The notes: generated by a model not told the origin, from the sequence alone. A DNA stretch of 64,000 nt from Mycobacterium aquaticum (GCF_002086485.1 NZ_MVHF01000039.1:1-64000); one strand, 5' to 3'. Positions 46,410 to 55,421 are shown, counted from the stretch's first letter. Program-made: numbers and translations.

Positions 46410-47731
46410 TGGTTCTCACCCGCCGGGCCGGTGTCGCCGCGCTGATCGCCACCGTGCCGATCGCGCTGGCACCGTGGCCGGCAACGGTTTTCGTGGTCCT
46501 GCTGGCCTTGCTGGCGATCGCGGTCGCGCTGGATGTGACGCTGGCCGGCCGCCCGGCATCGGCGGCAATCGTGCGCAGCGGGGACAGCACGGCGCGGCTG
46601 GGGCAGACCGTCGACGCGGTGCTGACGGTGCAGAACACCGGCCATCGCCGCATCAGGGGACAACTGCGTGACGCCTGGGCGCCAAGTGCGGGCGCCGATC
46701 CACGCACCCACCCGCTGAATATCGCTGCCGGGCAACAGGTTCAGCTCACCACCCGGTTGCGGCCGGTGCGGCGCGGAGACCTACGGTCGGAGTTCATCGC
46801 GGTGCGTTCGATCGGCCCGCTCGGGCTCGCCGGCCGTCAGCGGACATTACCGGTCGCGGGGCAGGTGCGGATCCTGCCACCCTTCCTGTCCCGCAAGCAT
46901 TTACCGTCGCGACTGGCCCGACTGCGCGAGCTGGACGGCGCCATACCGGTGCTGATCCGCGGGCAGGGCACCGAATTCGACTCGCTGCGTGAGTATGTCG
47001 TCGGCGACGACGTCCGCTCCATCGACTGGCGCGCCACCGCCCGCCGCGCCGACGTGGTGGTGCGCACCTGGCGCCCGGAACGGGACCGTCGGGTGGTGAT
47101 CGTGCTCGACACCGGGCGCACGTCGGCCGGTCGCGTCGGCGTCGCCCCGACCGCTAGTGATCCGAGCGGCTGGCCCCGGCTGGACTGGTCGATGGATGCG
47201 GCGCTGCTACTGGCGGCGTTGGCATCGCGGGCCGGTGATCACGTGGATTTCCTTGCCTTCGACCGAGTTACCCGCGCCGGGGTGTGGGGCGCGTCGCGCA
47301 CCGAGCTGCTGGCCCAGCTGGTGGAGGCGATGGCGCCGCTGCAGCCGGCCCTGGTGGAGTCCGACGCGTCGGCGCTGGTCGCCGCGGTGACCCGGCGGGT
47401 GCGCCAACGCGCTCTGGTGGTGCTGCTGACCGACCTCAACGCCTCGGCACTCGACGAAGGCCTCATGGCGGTGCTACCCCGGCTGTCGACGAAACATCAG
47501 GTGCTGCTCGCAGCGGTGGCAGACCCTCGGGTCGAGCGGCTGGCCGCCGGCCGTGACGACGCAGCGCAGGTGTACGACGCGGCAGCTGCGGAGCGGGCCC
47601 GCAACGACCGGCGAGCCATCGCAACCCGGCTGCGGCGCAACGGTGTTGACGTGGTCGATGCCGCGCCCGAAGAACTGGCGCCGACCCTGGCCGACCACTA
47701 TCTCGCGATGAAGGCGGCCGGAAAGCTCTAG
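46409..47731 (+). CDS. DUF58-domain protein (Rv3693-type)
   Basis: The 440-aa protein has two N-terminal membrane segments (AALIATVPIALAPW, TVFVVLLALLAIAVALDVTLAG), a beta-rich region and the DUF58 signature GTEFDSLREYVVGDDVRSID, then WRATARRADVVVRTW. A VWA-like fold follows (VVIVLDTGRTSAG, VVLLTDLNASALDEG). It is the expected partner of the adjacent MoxR ATPase. Its ATG at 46409 shares one base with the moxR stop. Confidence 0.9.
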   Translation: MVLTRRAGVAALIATVPIALAPWPATVFVVLLALLAIAVALDVTLAGRPASAAIVRSGDSTARLGQTVDAVLTVQNTGHRRIRGQLRDAWAPSAGADPRTHPLNIAAGQQVQLTTRLRPVRRGDLRSEFIAVRSIGPLGLAGRQRTLPVAGQVRILPPFLSRKHLPSRLARLRELDGAIPVLIRGQGTEFDSLREYVVGDDVRSIDWRATARRADVVVRTWRPERDRRVVIVLDTGRTSAGRVGVAPTASDPSGWPRLDWSMDAALLLAALASRAGDHVDFLAFDRVTRAGVWGASRTELLAQLVEAMAPLQPALVESDASALVAAVTRRVRQRALVVLLTDLNASALDEGLMAVLPRLSTKHQVLLAAVADPRVERLAAGRDDAAQVYDAAAAERARNDRRAIATRLRRNGVDVVDAAPEELAPTLADHYLAMKAAGKL

Positions 47732-47739
47732 TTCCCTTG

Positions 47740-47800
47740 CGCGAACAGACAGCTGGGTACCGGAAACGCCGCGTGTCGCGTACCGCAACGTCTGCTCGCG
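47740..47800. terminator. Inverted repeat between convergent genes (GCGAACAGAC type)
   Basis: CGCGAACAGAC (47740-47750) pairs with GTCTGCTCGCG (47790-47800) with one mismatch; inside, GGTAC (47756-47760) pairs with GTACC (47780-47784). It sits between the DUF58 gene stop (47731) and the convergent SpoIIM-like gene stop (47808). I recall closely similar CGAGCAGACGC palindromes between many mycobacterial genes. Confidence 0.75.
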
Positions 47801-47807
47801 GGAGGGC

Positions 47808-48800
47808 TCAGCCCACCGGCAAGACGTCTGGGGCGTCCTCGACGTCGCCGGTCTCACCGGCCCGCACGGCCTTTCGCCCGAAGTAGATGACGTAGGCCAG
47901 GAACGCGACCTCGACGGTGATCCCGATCCCGATCCGCACCGCGGTGGGTAGCGGTGACGGCGTCACCATCGCCTCGACCAGGCCGGAGACCAGCAGCACC
48001 GCCGCCAGACCTACGGCGACTGCCACCACCGCCCGGCCCTGCTCGGCGAGCACCTGCCCGCGCGGCCGGTCCCCGGGCGCGATCACCATCCAGCCCAACC
48101 GCATCCCGACGGCTCCGGCGAGGAACACGGCAGTGAGCTCGAGTAGGCCGTGCGGCAGGATCAGGCCCAGAAACAGATCACCCTTGTTGGCGGAGAACAT
48201 CAGCCCGGCGATGACGCCCAGGTTGGCCGCGTTCTGGAACAGCAGATACGGGATGGGTAGTCCGAGCAGGATCGCAAACCCGATGCATTGGGCGGCGACC
48301 CAGGAGTTGTTCACCCACACCTGCAGTGCGAACGAGCCTGCCGGGTTCTCGCTGTAGTACGACGCGAAATCATGATTGACCAATTGGTCGATCTCGCTAG
48401 GGGTTCCGATGGCCGTGTGCACATCGGGATTGCCGCCGACCCAGAAGGCCAGCGCGAACACCACCGCCATGAACACCACGGCTGTGCCGAGCCACCAGCG
48501 CCATGACCGGTAGGCCACCACCGGAAAAGACACCGTCCAGAACCGGACCAGCTCGCGCCACAGCGGGGCATGCGCACCGGTCACCACGGAACGGGCCTGC
48601 GCCACCAACCCCGACAGCTTGCCGATCAGCACCGAATCACTCGATGCCGATCGCACCATCGACAGATGAGTGGACACCCGCTGGTAAAGGTCCACCAGCT
48701 CGTCCACCTCGGCGCCGGTCAGCCGTCTGCGCCGTTTGACCAACTGCTCCAGCCGGTCCCAGGTGGCGCGATGGGCCAGCACGAACGCATCGACATCCAC
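47808..48800 (-). CDS. SpoIIM-like multi-span membrane protein (Rv3694c-type)
   Basis: The 330-aa protein has a cytoplasmic helical N-terminus (RLEQLVKRRRRLTGAEVDEL VDLYQRVSTHL), then a stage II sporulation protein M-like membrane domain with about five or six helices, including LFLGLILPHGLLELTAVFLAG (typical PHGxxEL motif). Mycobacteria do not sporulate by this route; the protein probably works with the neighbouring MoxR/RDD proteins in the envelope. The GTG start is at 48798-48800, divergent from the RDD gene. Confidence 0.9.
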   Translation of the reverse strand: MDVDAFVLAHRATWDRLEQLVKRRRRLTGAEVDELVDLYQRVSTHLSMVRSASSDSVLIGKLSGLVAQARSVVTGAHAPLWRELVRFWTVSFPVVAYRSWRWWLGTAVVFMAVVFALAFWVGGNPDVHTAIGTPSEIDQLVNHDFASYYSENPAGSFALQVWVNNSWVAAQCIGFAILLGLPIPYLLFQNAANLGVIAGLMFSANKGDLFLGLILPHGLLELTAVFLAGAVGMRLGWMVIAPGDRPRGQVLAEQGRAVVAVAVGLAAVLLVSGLVEAMVTPSPLPTAVRIGIGITVEVAFLAYVIYFGRKAVRAGETGDVEDAPDVLPVG

Positions 48801-48832
48801 CCGGCCGATGGTAATCGGTAGGTTGGGACGCT

Positions 48833-49696
48833 ATGTCCTTCCAACCGGCGTCAGCGCCCGGGCCGCTGGTGACCGGGGATGCGGTGATCCTCGACATCCA
48901 GATCGCGCAGCTGCCGGTGCGCGCCCTCGCCTCGATGATCGACATCCTGGTGATCGTCGCGGGGTACATCGCGGGCGTGATGCTGTGGGCGCTGACCCTC
49001 ACTCAGCTCGACGATGCGCTGTCGGCGGCCATCCTGATCATCTTCACGGTGCTGACACTGGTGGGTTATCCGCTGGTCATGGAGACGACGACACGCGGCC
49101 GCTCGCTGGGCAAGATGGCGCTGGGATTGCGCGTGGTATCCGAGGACGGCAGCCCGGAACGCTTCCGCCAGGCGCTGTTTCGGGCGTTGTCCGGCTTCAT
49201 CGAGATCTTCATGTTCACCGGAGGCCCCGCGGTGATCTGCAGCCTGATCTCGCCCAAGGGCAAACGGATCGGCGACATCTTCGCCGGCACGCTGGTGATC
49301 AGCGAGCGCGGCCCCAAGCTGACGCCGCCGCCGGTCATGCCGCCAATGCTGGCGTGGTGGGCGTCGTCGCTGCAGCTCTCCGGACTCGGCCCCGACCAGG
49401 TCGAGTTGGCCCGGCAGTTCCTGTCCCGGGCCGGCCAGCTCAACCCCCGCATCCGCGACGAAATGGGCCAGCGGGTGCTGCACGAGGTCGCGACCCGCAT
49501 ATCGCCGCCACCGCCGCCCGGCGCTCCGCCGCAGTACGTGCTGGCCGCGGTGCTCGCCGAACGGCACCGCCGCGAGGTTGCCCGGCTGCTGCCGCCCACA
49601 CCGGGTCCGTACCCGCAGGCTCCGCAGTACGCGCCACCACCGGCGATCCCGCCACAACCGCCTGCTCAGCCCGGCGGATTCGCTCCGCCCAACTGA
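48833..49696 (+). CDS. RDD-family membrane protein (Rv3695-type)
   Basis: The 287-aa protein has an RDD domain (LPVRALASMIDILVIVAGYI, TRGRSLGKMALGLRVVSEDG, RALSGFIEIFMF) with three to four membrane helices and a Pro-rich C-terminus. The ATG at 48833 lies behind TAGGTT, probably leaderless. It completes the conserved Rv3689-Rv3695 membrane cluster. The function is unknown. Confidence 0.9.
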   Translation: MSFQPASAPGPLVTGDAVILDIQIAQLPVRALASMIDILVIVAGYIAGVMLWALTLTQLDDALSAAILIIFTVLTLVGYPLVMETTTRGRSLGKMALGLRVVSEDGSPERFRQALFRALSGFIEIFMFTGGPAVICSLISPKGKRIGDIFAGTLVISERGPKLTPPPVMPPMLAWWASSLQLSGLGPDQVELARQFLSRAGQLNPRIRDEMGQRVLHEVATRISPPPPPGAPPQYVLAAVLAERHRREVARLLPPTPGPYPQAPQYAPPPAIPPQPPAQPGGFAPPN

Positions 49697-49721
49697 CCGC
49701 ACACTCCGGCCGCATCGGTGA

Positions 49722-49762
49722 TGGGACACACATGTCCCATTTTGGCCCAATCGTGCTACATT
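49722..49762 (+). promoter_or_regulatory. lfrR promoter with overlapping operator
   Basis: TGGGACA (49722-49728) and TGTCCCA (49733-49739) form a perfect 7-bp inverted repeat with a 4-bp spacer. A -35-like TGTCCC (49733-49738) and -10 TACATT (49757-49762), 18 nt apart, overlap its right arm. Transcription would start at about 49769, so lfrR is probably leaderless. Binding by LfrR itself would repress the lfrRA operon; this is inferred from the M. smegmatis system. Confidence 0.7.
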
Positions 49763-49769
49763 TTGATGC

Positions 49770-50345
49770 ATGAGTATCCAGGTGGCCACCCAGGGCGGAG
49801 TGCGTGAGCGCACCCGCAGGGCGATCCTGGATGCCGCGATGACCATGCTGGCCGACCATCCGGCCGCCAGCATGGCCGAAATCGCCGCGGCCGCGAACGT
49901 CGGGCGCAGCACGGTGCACCGCTACTACGCCGAGCGGTCCGATCTGCTGCGCGCGGTCGCCTACCACGTGCACGCGCTGAGCAGCGCCGCGATCGAACTC
50001 GCCGAGCCCACCAACGGCCCGCCAGAAGCAGCGCTGCGCCGTGTGGTGGAGAGCCAGCTGGACCTCGGCCCCATCGTGCTCTACATCTACAGCGAACCGA
50101 CCATTCAGGCCGATCGCGAGCTGGCAGCCCACTTGGACACCGGCGACGAGGCCATCACCGAGGTTCTCGAGCGAGCTTCGGCGGACTGTCCCGAATATCC
50201 CCCTGGATGGGCCCGCCGGGTGTTCTGGGCGCTGCTGCTCGCCGGCTACGAGGCCATCAAGCAGGACGGCACCGCGCGGCATCAGGTGGTCGACGCCATC
50301 ATGAACAGCCTCACCGTCGGCACCGTTCACCTGCCGCGTAGCTGA
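49770..50345 (+). CDS. lfrR: TetR-family repressor (LfrR-type)
   Basis: The 191-aa regulator has an N-terminal helix-turn-helix (ERTRRAILDAAMTMLADHPA, SMAEIAAAANVGRSTVHRYY) and a C-terminal ligand domain with ESQLDLGPIVL and PEYPPGWARRVFWALLLAGY. These segments closely match my recollection of M. smegmatis LfrR, the drug-responsive repressor of the efflux pump LfrA. Other positions differ, so it is an orthologue from another species. The MFS pump gene follows 59 nt downstream. A perfect operator precedes it. Confidence 0.9.
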   Translation: MSIQVATQGGVRERTRRAILDAAMTMLADHPAASMAEIAAAANVGRSTVHRYYAERSDLLRAVAYHVHALSSAAIELAEPTNGPPEAALRRVVESQLDLGPIVLYIYSEPTIQADRELAAHLDTGDEAITEVLERASADCPEYPPGWARRVFWALLLAGYEAIKQDGTARHQVVDAIMNSLTVGTVHLPRS

Positions 50346-50404
50346 ACTTCTCTGCACCACACCGCTTTCCATTTTTTCTCATTTTGAACTACAGGAGTCT
50401 TCTC

Positions 50405-51934
50405 ATGTCCGCCTGCCTCGACGCAACGCCGTCGCAGACAGTCACCACCCCCAAACGCGCCTGGATGGCGCTGGCCGTCCTGATGCTGCCGGTGCTGCTC
50501 ATCGCCATCGACAACACCGTGCTGGCTTTCGCGCTACCGATGATCGCCGAGGATTTCCGCCCCGCGGCATCGGTCCAGCTCTGGATCGTCGACGTCTATT
50601 CACTGGTGCTGGCCGCGCTGCTGGTCGCCATGGGCAGCTTCGGTGACCGGATCGGCAGGCGCCGCATCCTGCTGATCGGCGCCAGCGGCTTCGCCGTCAT
50701 GTCGGTCGCGGCCGCGTTCGCCCCCAGCGCGGCGTACCTCGTCGCGGCCCGCGCGGCCCTGGGCGTGTTCGGCGCGATGCTGATGCCCGCGACACTGTCG
50801 CTGATCCGGAACATCTTCACCGAGGCGGGCCCTCGCCGGCTCGCCATCGCGATCTGGGCGTCCTGCTTCACGGCAGGCACCACGCTGGGCCCCATCGTCG
50901 GTGGCGCTCTGCTGCAGCACTTCCACTGGGGTTCGGTGTTCCTTGTCGCCGTGCCGATCCTGCTGCCGCTGCTGGTGCTCGGCCCGCGCCTGGTCCCCGA
51001 GTCCCGTGACCCGAATCCGGGCCCTGTCGACCTGCTGAGCGTGACCCTGTCGTTCACCGCGATGCTGCCGTTTGTCTGGGCCGTCAAAACCGTCGCGCAC
51101 GACGGGTTGTCGGTGCCGGTCGGGATCGGATTCGCCGTCGGCATCGTCTCGGGTGTGTTGTTCGTGCGCCGGCAGAACCGCAGTGCCACACCGATGCTCG
51201 ATATGAGCCTGTTCTCCTACGGCCCGTTCAGCTCGTCGGTGCTCGCGAACTTCCTGTCCATCGTGGGCTTGATCGGGTTCGTGTTCTTCATCTCCCAGCA
51301 CCTGCAGCTGGTGCTCGGCCTCTCGCCGCTGGCGGCCGGTCTGGTCACCCTGCCCGGCGCCCTGGTGTCGATGATCGCCGGTATCGCCGTGGTGAAGGCA
51401 GCCAAACGCTTTTCGGTGCCGACGCTGATGGTGGGCGGTTTGACGTTCGTCGCGGCCGGCTTCGGAATGATCATGCTGTTCCGTCATGACCTGACGGTGG
51501 TCGCGGTGATCGTGTCGTTCATCGTGCTGGAACTCGGCGTCGGTGTTTCGCAGACCGTGTCCAACGACACCATCGTCGCCTCGGTGCCTGCCGCGAAAGC
51601 CGGTGCCGCATCGGCGGTCTCGGAGACTGCCTATGAGCTGGGCGCCGTGGTGGGTACCGCGACACTGGGGACCATCTTCAGCGCGTTCTACCGCACCAAC
51701 GTCGAGATTCCGGCCGGGCTGACGCCCGAGCAGGCCGGTGCGGCCGGCGAGAGCATCGGCGGCGCCGTATCGGTGGCCACCGAGCTGCCCGCGGAAACCG
51801 CGGCGCGCCTGCTGGATTCGGCCCGCGCGGCGTTCGACTCCGGCATCGCGCCGACGGCCTTGATCGCGGCGGCGCTGTCGCTGACGGCCGCGGCGATCGT
51901 GGCGTGGTCGTTCCGCGGAGCTGCTCAGCGGTAA
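50405..51934 (+). CDS. lfrA: MFS multidrug efflux transporter (LfrA-type)
   Basis: The 509-aa DHA2-family proton antiporter has about 14 membrane segments. Motif D1 is AIDNTVLAFALPMI, motif A is GSFGDRIGRRRILLIGA, and motif C is FTAGTTLGPIVGGAL. M. smegmatis LfrA exports fluoroquinolones and dyes; that range is inferred here. The ATG at 50405 has AGGAG 7 nt upstream; an in-frame GTG or similar at 50384 has no such site. It forms an operon with lfrR. Its stop overlaps the convergent DUF1772 gene by 10 bp. Confidence 0.9.
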   Translation: MSACLDATPSQTVTTPKRAWMALAVLMLPVLLIAIDNTVLAFALPMIAEDFRPAASVQLWIVDVYSLVLAALLVAMGSFGDRIGRRRILLIGASGFAVMSVAAAFAPSAAYLVAARAALGVFGAMLMPATLSLIRNIFTEAGPRRLAIAIWASCFTAGTTLGPIVGGALLQHFHWGSVFLVAVPILLPLLVLGPRLVPESRDPNPGPVDLLSVTLSFTAMLPFVWAVKTVAHDGLSVPVGIGFAVGIVSGVLFVRRQNRSATPMLDMSLFSYGPFSSSVLANFLSIVGLIGFVFFISQHLQLVLGLSPLAAGLVTLPGALVSMIAGIAVVKAAKRFSVPTLMVGGLTFVAAGFGMIMLFRHDLTVVAVIVSFIVLELGVGVSQTVSNDTIVASVPAAKAGAASAVSETAYELGAVVGTATLGTIFSAFYRTNVEIPAGLTPEQAGAAGESIGGAVSVATELPAETAARLLDSARAAFDSGIAPTALIAAALSLTAAAIVAWSFRGAAQR

Positions 51935-52404
51935 CGCAGCCCGGCCATCAGCAGTGCCCCGGCGAGGAATCCGCTGACCGTACGGACATGGTTCCACGCC
52001 GTCCAGGTGCTCAGGTATGCCTGCCATTCGGTGGCGGCATCGGCCAGGTCGACACCGTCGAGGTGGTTGTTCAACGGCACGTTGAACGCCATGGTGACGA
52101 CCAGGGGAAGCACCCCGACGACCGCACCGGCCAGCAGCAGCCAGCCGCCCGGCCGGCTCAACTGGAACAGGGCGACCACGCCGACCGCCATCGCCAGCAC
52201 CGCCGATCCGAGGAAGAACAACAGGAACGCGGGGTTGGCGTTGGCCTCGGCGTTGATCCCGCGCATGGCGGTGATCGCGGCGACCGGGCCCGTGCGGTCC
52301 AGACCGCGCATGACGAACGTCGAGAAGGCATAGAACAGGCCACCGGCGGCGGCACCGGCCAGTGCGGTGGTGGCGGTCAGGATGGTGATGGGGCTGAGAT
52401 TCAT
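51925..52404 (-). CDS. DUF1772 membrane protein
   Basis: The 159-aa protein has four membrane helices: N-terminal ITILTATTALAGAAAGGLFY followed by AFSTFVMRGLDR, then AFLLFFLGSAVLAMAVGVVA, then WLLLAGAVVGVLPLVVTMAF, and VRTVSGFLAGALLMAGL. The signature NVPLNNHLDG and the mid-loop W-N pattern fit DUF1772 (anthrone-oxygenase-like) proteins. The start MNLSPITI at 52404 was chosen. Role unknown. Confidence 0.85.
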   Translation of the reverse strand: MNLSPITILTATTALAGAAAGGLFYAFSTFVMRGLDRTGPVAAITAMRGINAEANANPAFLLFFLGSAVLAMAVGVVALFQLSRPGGWLLLAGAVVGVLPLVVTMAFNVPLNNHLDGVDLADAATEWQAYLSTWTAWNHVRTVSGFLAGALLMAGLRYR

Positions 52405-52489
52405 GGCTTCAGTCAACGGCCACAGGCCAAGACGTTCCATCGCTGGAAGTCCTGTTTGCATACGCAGGAGTCTTGAGAGGATGTGCGTG

Positions 52490-53248
52490 ATGACGCGCGA
52501 TTTCGATGCGCTGGTCGCCGAGGCCGACGCCGCACCGATCGACGGGTGGGATTTCTCCTGGCTCGACGGGCGGGCCACCGAAGCCCGGCCGTCGTGGCGA
52601 TACCAGCAGCTGCTCGGGCAGCGACTGTCCTCGGTGGCGTCGGCGCTGGATCTGCAGACCGGTGGGGGCGAGGTGCTCGCCGGTGTACCCGCGTTCCCTC
52701 CGACCATGGCGGCGACCGAGGCCTGGCCGGCCAATCTGGACCGGGCCACCCGGCTGCTGGGCCCGCGCGGCGTCGTGGTGGTCGCCGCTCGCGACGAGCC
52801 GCCACTTCCGTTCGCCGACGCCGCATTCGAACTCGTGACGAGCCGGCATCCCGTCACGGTGTGGTGGGCGGAGATCGCCAGGGTGCTCACACCCGGGGGA
52901 AGCTACTTCGCTCAACATGTCGGGCCGGCAAGCGTTTTCGAGCTGGTGGAGTTCTTCCTCGGCCCGCAGCCCGACGCCCGCCGCAAACGCGATGCCGTCA
53001 CGGAGAGCGCGGCAGCCCGGGCCGCAGGCCTCGAGATTGTCGACCTGCGCTCCGAACGGCTGCGGATGGAGTTCTTCGACGTCGGCGCAGTGGTGTACTT
53101 CCTGCGCAAGGTGGTCTGGACGGTGCCCGGATTCACCGTGGCCCGCTACCGCGACCGCCTGCTGCACCTGCATCGCCAGATCGAGTCGGATGGGCCGTTC
53201 GTGGCGCACTCGTCGCGACATCTGATCGAAGCCCGCAAACCGGGCTGA
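52490..53248 (+). CDS. SAM-dependent methyltransferase-like protein
   Basis: The 252-aa protein resembles class I methyltransferases, but motif I is degenerate: ALDLQTGGGEVLAGVPAFPP. Later motifs LPFADAAFELVTSRHPVTVW and EIARVLTPGGSYFAQHVG are clear. The ATG at 52490 follows a GAGAGG 9 nt upstream; an alternative ATG at 52481 lacks one. Substrate unknown. It is followed by an AraC regulator 16 nt downstream, so the two may be cotranscribed. Confidence 0.82.
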   Translation: MTRDFDALVAEADAAPIDGWDFSWLDGRATEARPSWRYQQLLGQRLSSVASALDLQTGGGEVLAGVPAFPPTMAATEAWPANLDRATRLLGPRGVVVVAARDEPPLPFADAAFELVTSRHPVTVWWAEIARVLTPGGSYFAQHVGPASVFELVEFFLGPQPDARRKRDAVTESAAARAAGLEIVDLRSERLRMEFFDVGAVVYFLRKVVWTVPGFTVARYRDRLLHLHRQIESDGPFVAHSSRHLIEARKPG

Positions 53249-53264
53249 CGGTTACGCTACGGCT

Positions 53265-54197
53265 GTGGACGCGCTGGCCGGACTACTCGACGGCGTGCGG
53301 GCGCGAGGTGCGTTCGTGTTGCGGATGCAGCTGGACCCGCCGTGGTCGATGCGTATCCGCGACGAGGCACCGCTGACCCTGATCTGCCAGACCGCGGGCC
53401 GAGCAGTCATCGTCGGCGATACCACCGGTCTGACCTGGCTGGGTCCCGGGGATGTGGCGGTGACGCGCGGTGCCGAGCACTACACGTTCGCCGACGATCC
53501 CGCGACGACGCCGTCGGTGGTGATCCACCCCGGGCAGCGCTGCACCACGCTCGCAGGCGCCGATCTGCGGTTCGAGTTCTCGCTCGGCGTGCGGACCTGG
53601 GGCAACGCCGCAGCAGGCGCGAGCCAGTCCGTGGTGTGCGCTTACGAGGGCCGCAGCGCGGTGAGCGCCCGGCTGCTCGACGCGCTACCCGACGTGCTGG
53701 TGGTGCGCAGCACCGACTGGGATTCCCCGCTGGTGAACCTGCTCGCCACAGAGGCAGGCAACGACGGCCCGGGGCAGGAAGCCTACCTCGACCGGCTGCT
53801 CGACCTGTTGCTGATGGCCGTGCTGCGCAGCTGGTTCGCCCAGCCCGGCAATGCTCCCGCCTGGTGGCGGGCCGAGCGGGATCCGGTCGTCGGCCCTGCG
53901 CTTCGGCTCATGCACCACAACCCGGCGCACCCGTGGACCGTCGCCAATCTTGCTGCCGCCGTGGGATGTTCACGCGCCGTCTTCGCCCGCAGGTTCACCG
54001 AGCAGGTCGGCGAGCCGCCGATCGCGTTCCTCACCGGCTGGCGACTGGCCCTGGCTGCCGATCTGCTCGCAGGCAGCCAGGCCACGGTCGCCGCGGTGGC
54101 CCGAGAGGTGGGCTACTCGACGCCGTTCGCACTCAGCAGTGCCTTCAAACGGGCCTACGGCATCAGCCCCAACGCGCACCGCGCGCTGGCGGGTTGA
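53265..54197 (+). CDS. AraC-family transcriptional regulator with cupin sensor
   Basis: The 310-aa protein has an N-terminal cupin_6-type domain (PWSMRIRDEAPLTLICQT, PGDVAVTRGAEHYTFAD) and two C-terminal helix-turn-helix motifs (WTVANLAAAVGCSRAVFARR, VAAVAREVGYSTPFALSSAF) with KRAYGISPNAHR. It starts at GTG 53265, about 7 nt behind TACGCTA. Targets are unknown; the flanking methyltransferase or oxidoreductase genes are candidates. Confidence 0.9.
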   Translation: MDALAGLLDGVRARGAFVLRMQLDPPWSMRIRDEAPLTLICQTAGRAVIVGDTTGLTWLGPGDVAVTRGAEHYTFADDPATTPSVVIHPGQRCTTLAGADLRFEFSLGVRTWGNAAAGASQSVVCAYEGRSAVSARLLDALPDVLVVRSTDWDSPLVNLLATEAGNDGPGQEAYLDRLLDLLLMAVLRSWFAQPGNAPAWWRAERDPVVGPALRLMHHNPAHPWTVANLAAAVGCSRAVFARRFTEQVGEPPIAFLTGWRLALAADLLAGSQATVAAVAREVGYSTPFALSSAFKRAYGISPNAHRALAG

Positions 54198-54271
54198 GAC
54201 TTGACGGAAGACCTCGCACTCGCGACTATCTCAGCGACTTCGCAGACCCTTTGACACAGAACGGATATCAC

Positions 54272-55261
54272 ATGTCGATACGTTGGGGAATCGTCGGGCC
54301 CGGTCGAATCGCGGCGAAGCTGGTGAGCGACTTCGCCCACGTACCCGACGCGACAGTCCTCGCGGTGGCGTCCCGATCCGCTGATCGCGCAAGCGCTTTT
54401 GCCGACAAGTACGGCATCGAGCGCAGCTACGGGTCGTACCGGGAAATCATCGCCGACCCCGAAATCGACGTGCTGTACATCGCGACCCCGCATACGCACC
54501 ACCTCGCCATCGGGCTCGCCGCTGCCGCGGCAGGCAAGGCGTTGCTGGTGGAGAAGTCCTTCACCGCCACCATCGAAGGCGCCGAGGCACTGGTCGAGGC
54601 GGTGCGCCGGCACCGCGTGTTCGCGATGGAGGCGATGTGGACCCGCTTCCAGCCCGCGGTCGTGGCCGCGCGCAAATTGCTCGCCGACGGTGCGATCGGC
54701 ACGGTTCGGTCGGTGCAGGCCGACCTCGGCGTGACCCGAACGTTCGACCCGACCGATCGGGTATTCGCCCATGAACTCGGTGGTGGCGCCCTCTTGGACC
54801 TGGGCGTCTACGTGGTGTCGTTTGCGCAGATGGTGCTGGGAAATCCGACGTCCGTTTCGGCGCTGGGGTCGCTCGAACCGTCGGGGGTGGACGCCGACGC
54901 CACCCTGCTGCTCGGTTTCGACGAGGGTAGGACCGCCACGCTGATGTGCTCGTTGCACAGCCCGATGCCCGGACACGCCCGGATATTCGGCAGCACGGGG
55001 TGGATCGACATCCTCCCGCGCTTCCATCACCCGAATTCCTTTGTGCTGCACCGGCAAGGCCACGACTCCGAACAGTTCGACCTGCCCGCGCTCGGAGATG
55101 GGTTCTCGCACGAACTCATCGAGGTCACCGAGGCACTCAAGGCCGGCCGCACCGAAAGCGCGGTCATGCCGCTCGATGACACGCTGACCGTGCAACGGGC
55201 ATTGGAGGATGCGCTGAGGCAACTCGGCGTCCGCTTTGTCGAGGAGCCCGCGGGTTTCTGA
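54272..55261 (+). CDS. Gfo/Idh/MocA-family NAD(P)-dependent oxidoreductase
   Basis: The 329-aa protein has an N-terminal Rossmann fold (IRWGIVGPGRIAAKLVSDFA) and the family motif GKALLVEKSFTATIEGAEAL with the catalytic Lys. The C-terminal domain contains GGGALLDLGVYVVSFAQMVL, where His of the EKP/GGGxLxDxGxH pattern is replaced by Val-Tyr, as in trans-dihydrodiol/glucose-fructose dehydrogenase relatives. Substrate unknown, probably a sugar or polyol. A hairpin follows at 55280, separating it from the RuMP gene. Confidence 0.88.
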   Translation: MSIRWGIVGPGRIAAKLVSDFAHVPDATVLAVASRSADRASAFADKYGIERSYGSYREIIADPEIDVLYIATPHTHHLAIGLAAAAAGKALLVEKSFTATIEGAEALVEAVRRHRVFAMEAMWTRFQPAVVAARKLLADGAIGTVRSVQADLGVTRTFDPTDRVFAHELGGGALLDLGVYVVSFAQMVLGNPTSVSALGSLEPSGVDADATLLLGFDEGRTATLMCSLHSPMPGHARIFGSTGWIDILPRFHHPNSFVLHRQGHDSEQFDLPALGDGFSHELIEVTEALKAGRTESAVMPLDDTLTVQRALEDALRQLGVRFVEEPAGF

Positions 55262-55279
55262 CCGCGCAGCCCTTGTCTG

Positions 55280-55307
55280 CCCCGGCGCGCGCCTACCCGC
55301 GCCGGGG
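55280..55307 (+). terminator. Hairpin terminator after the oxidoreductase gene
   Basis: CCCCGGCGCG (55280-55289) pairs perfectly with CGCGCCGGGG (55298-55307) across an 8-nt loop, 19 nt after the stop codon. It separates the oxidoreductase from the downstream C1 genes. Confidence 0.8.
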
Positions 55308-55421
55308 ACGCTTCCTACTCAAACGGGTAGATCAAACCATCCCAATTTGGCGTTCCTCCCACCCTCAAATGCCAGGACGATGTGTAGTCAGGTCCCACCT
55401 CTGGATGAGGAGAAGAGAATC

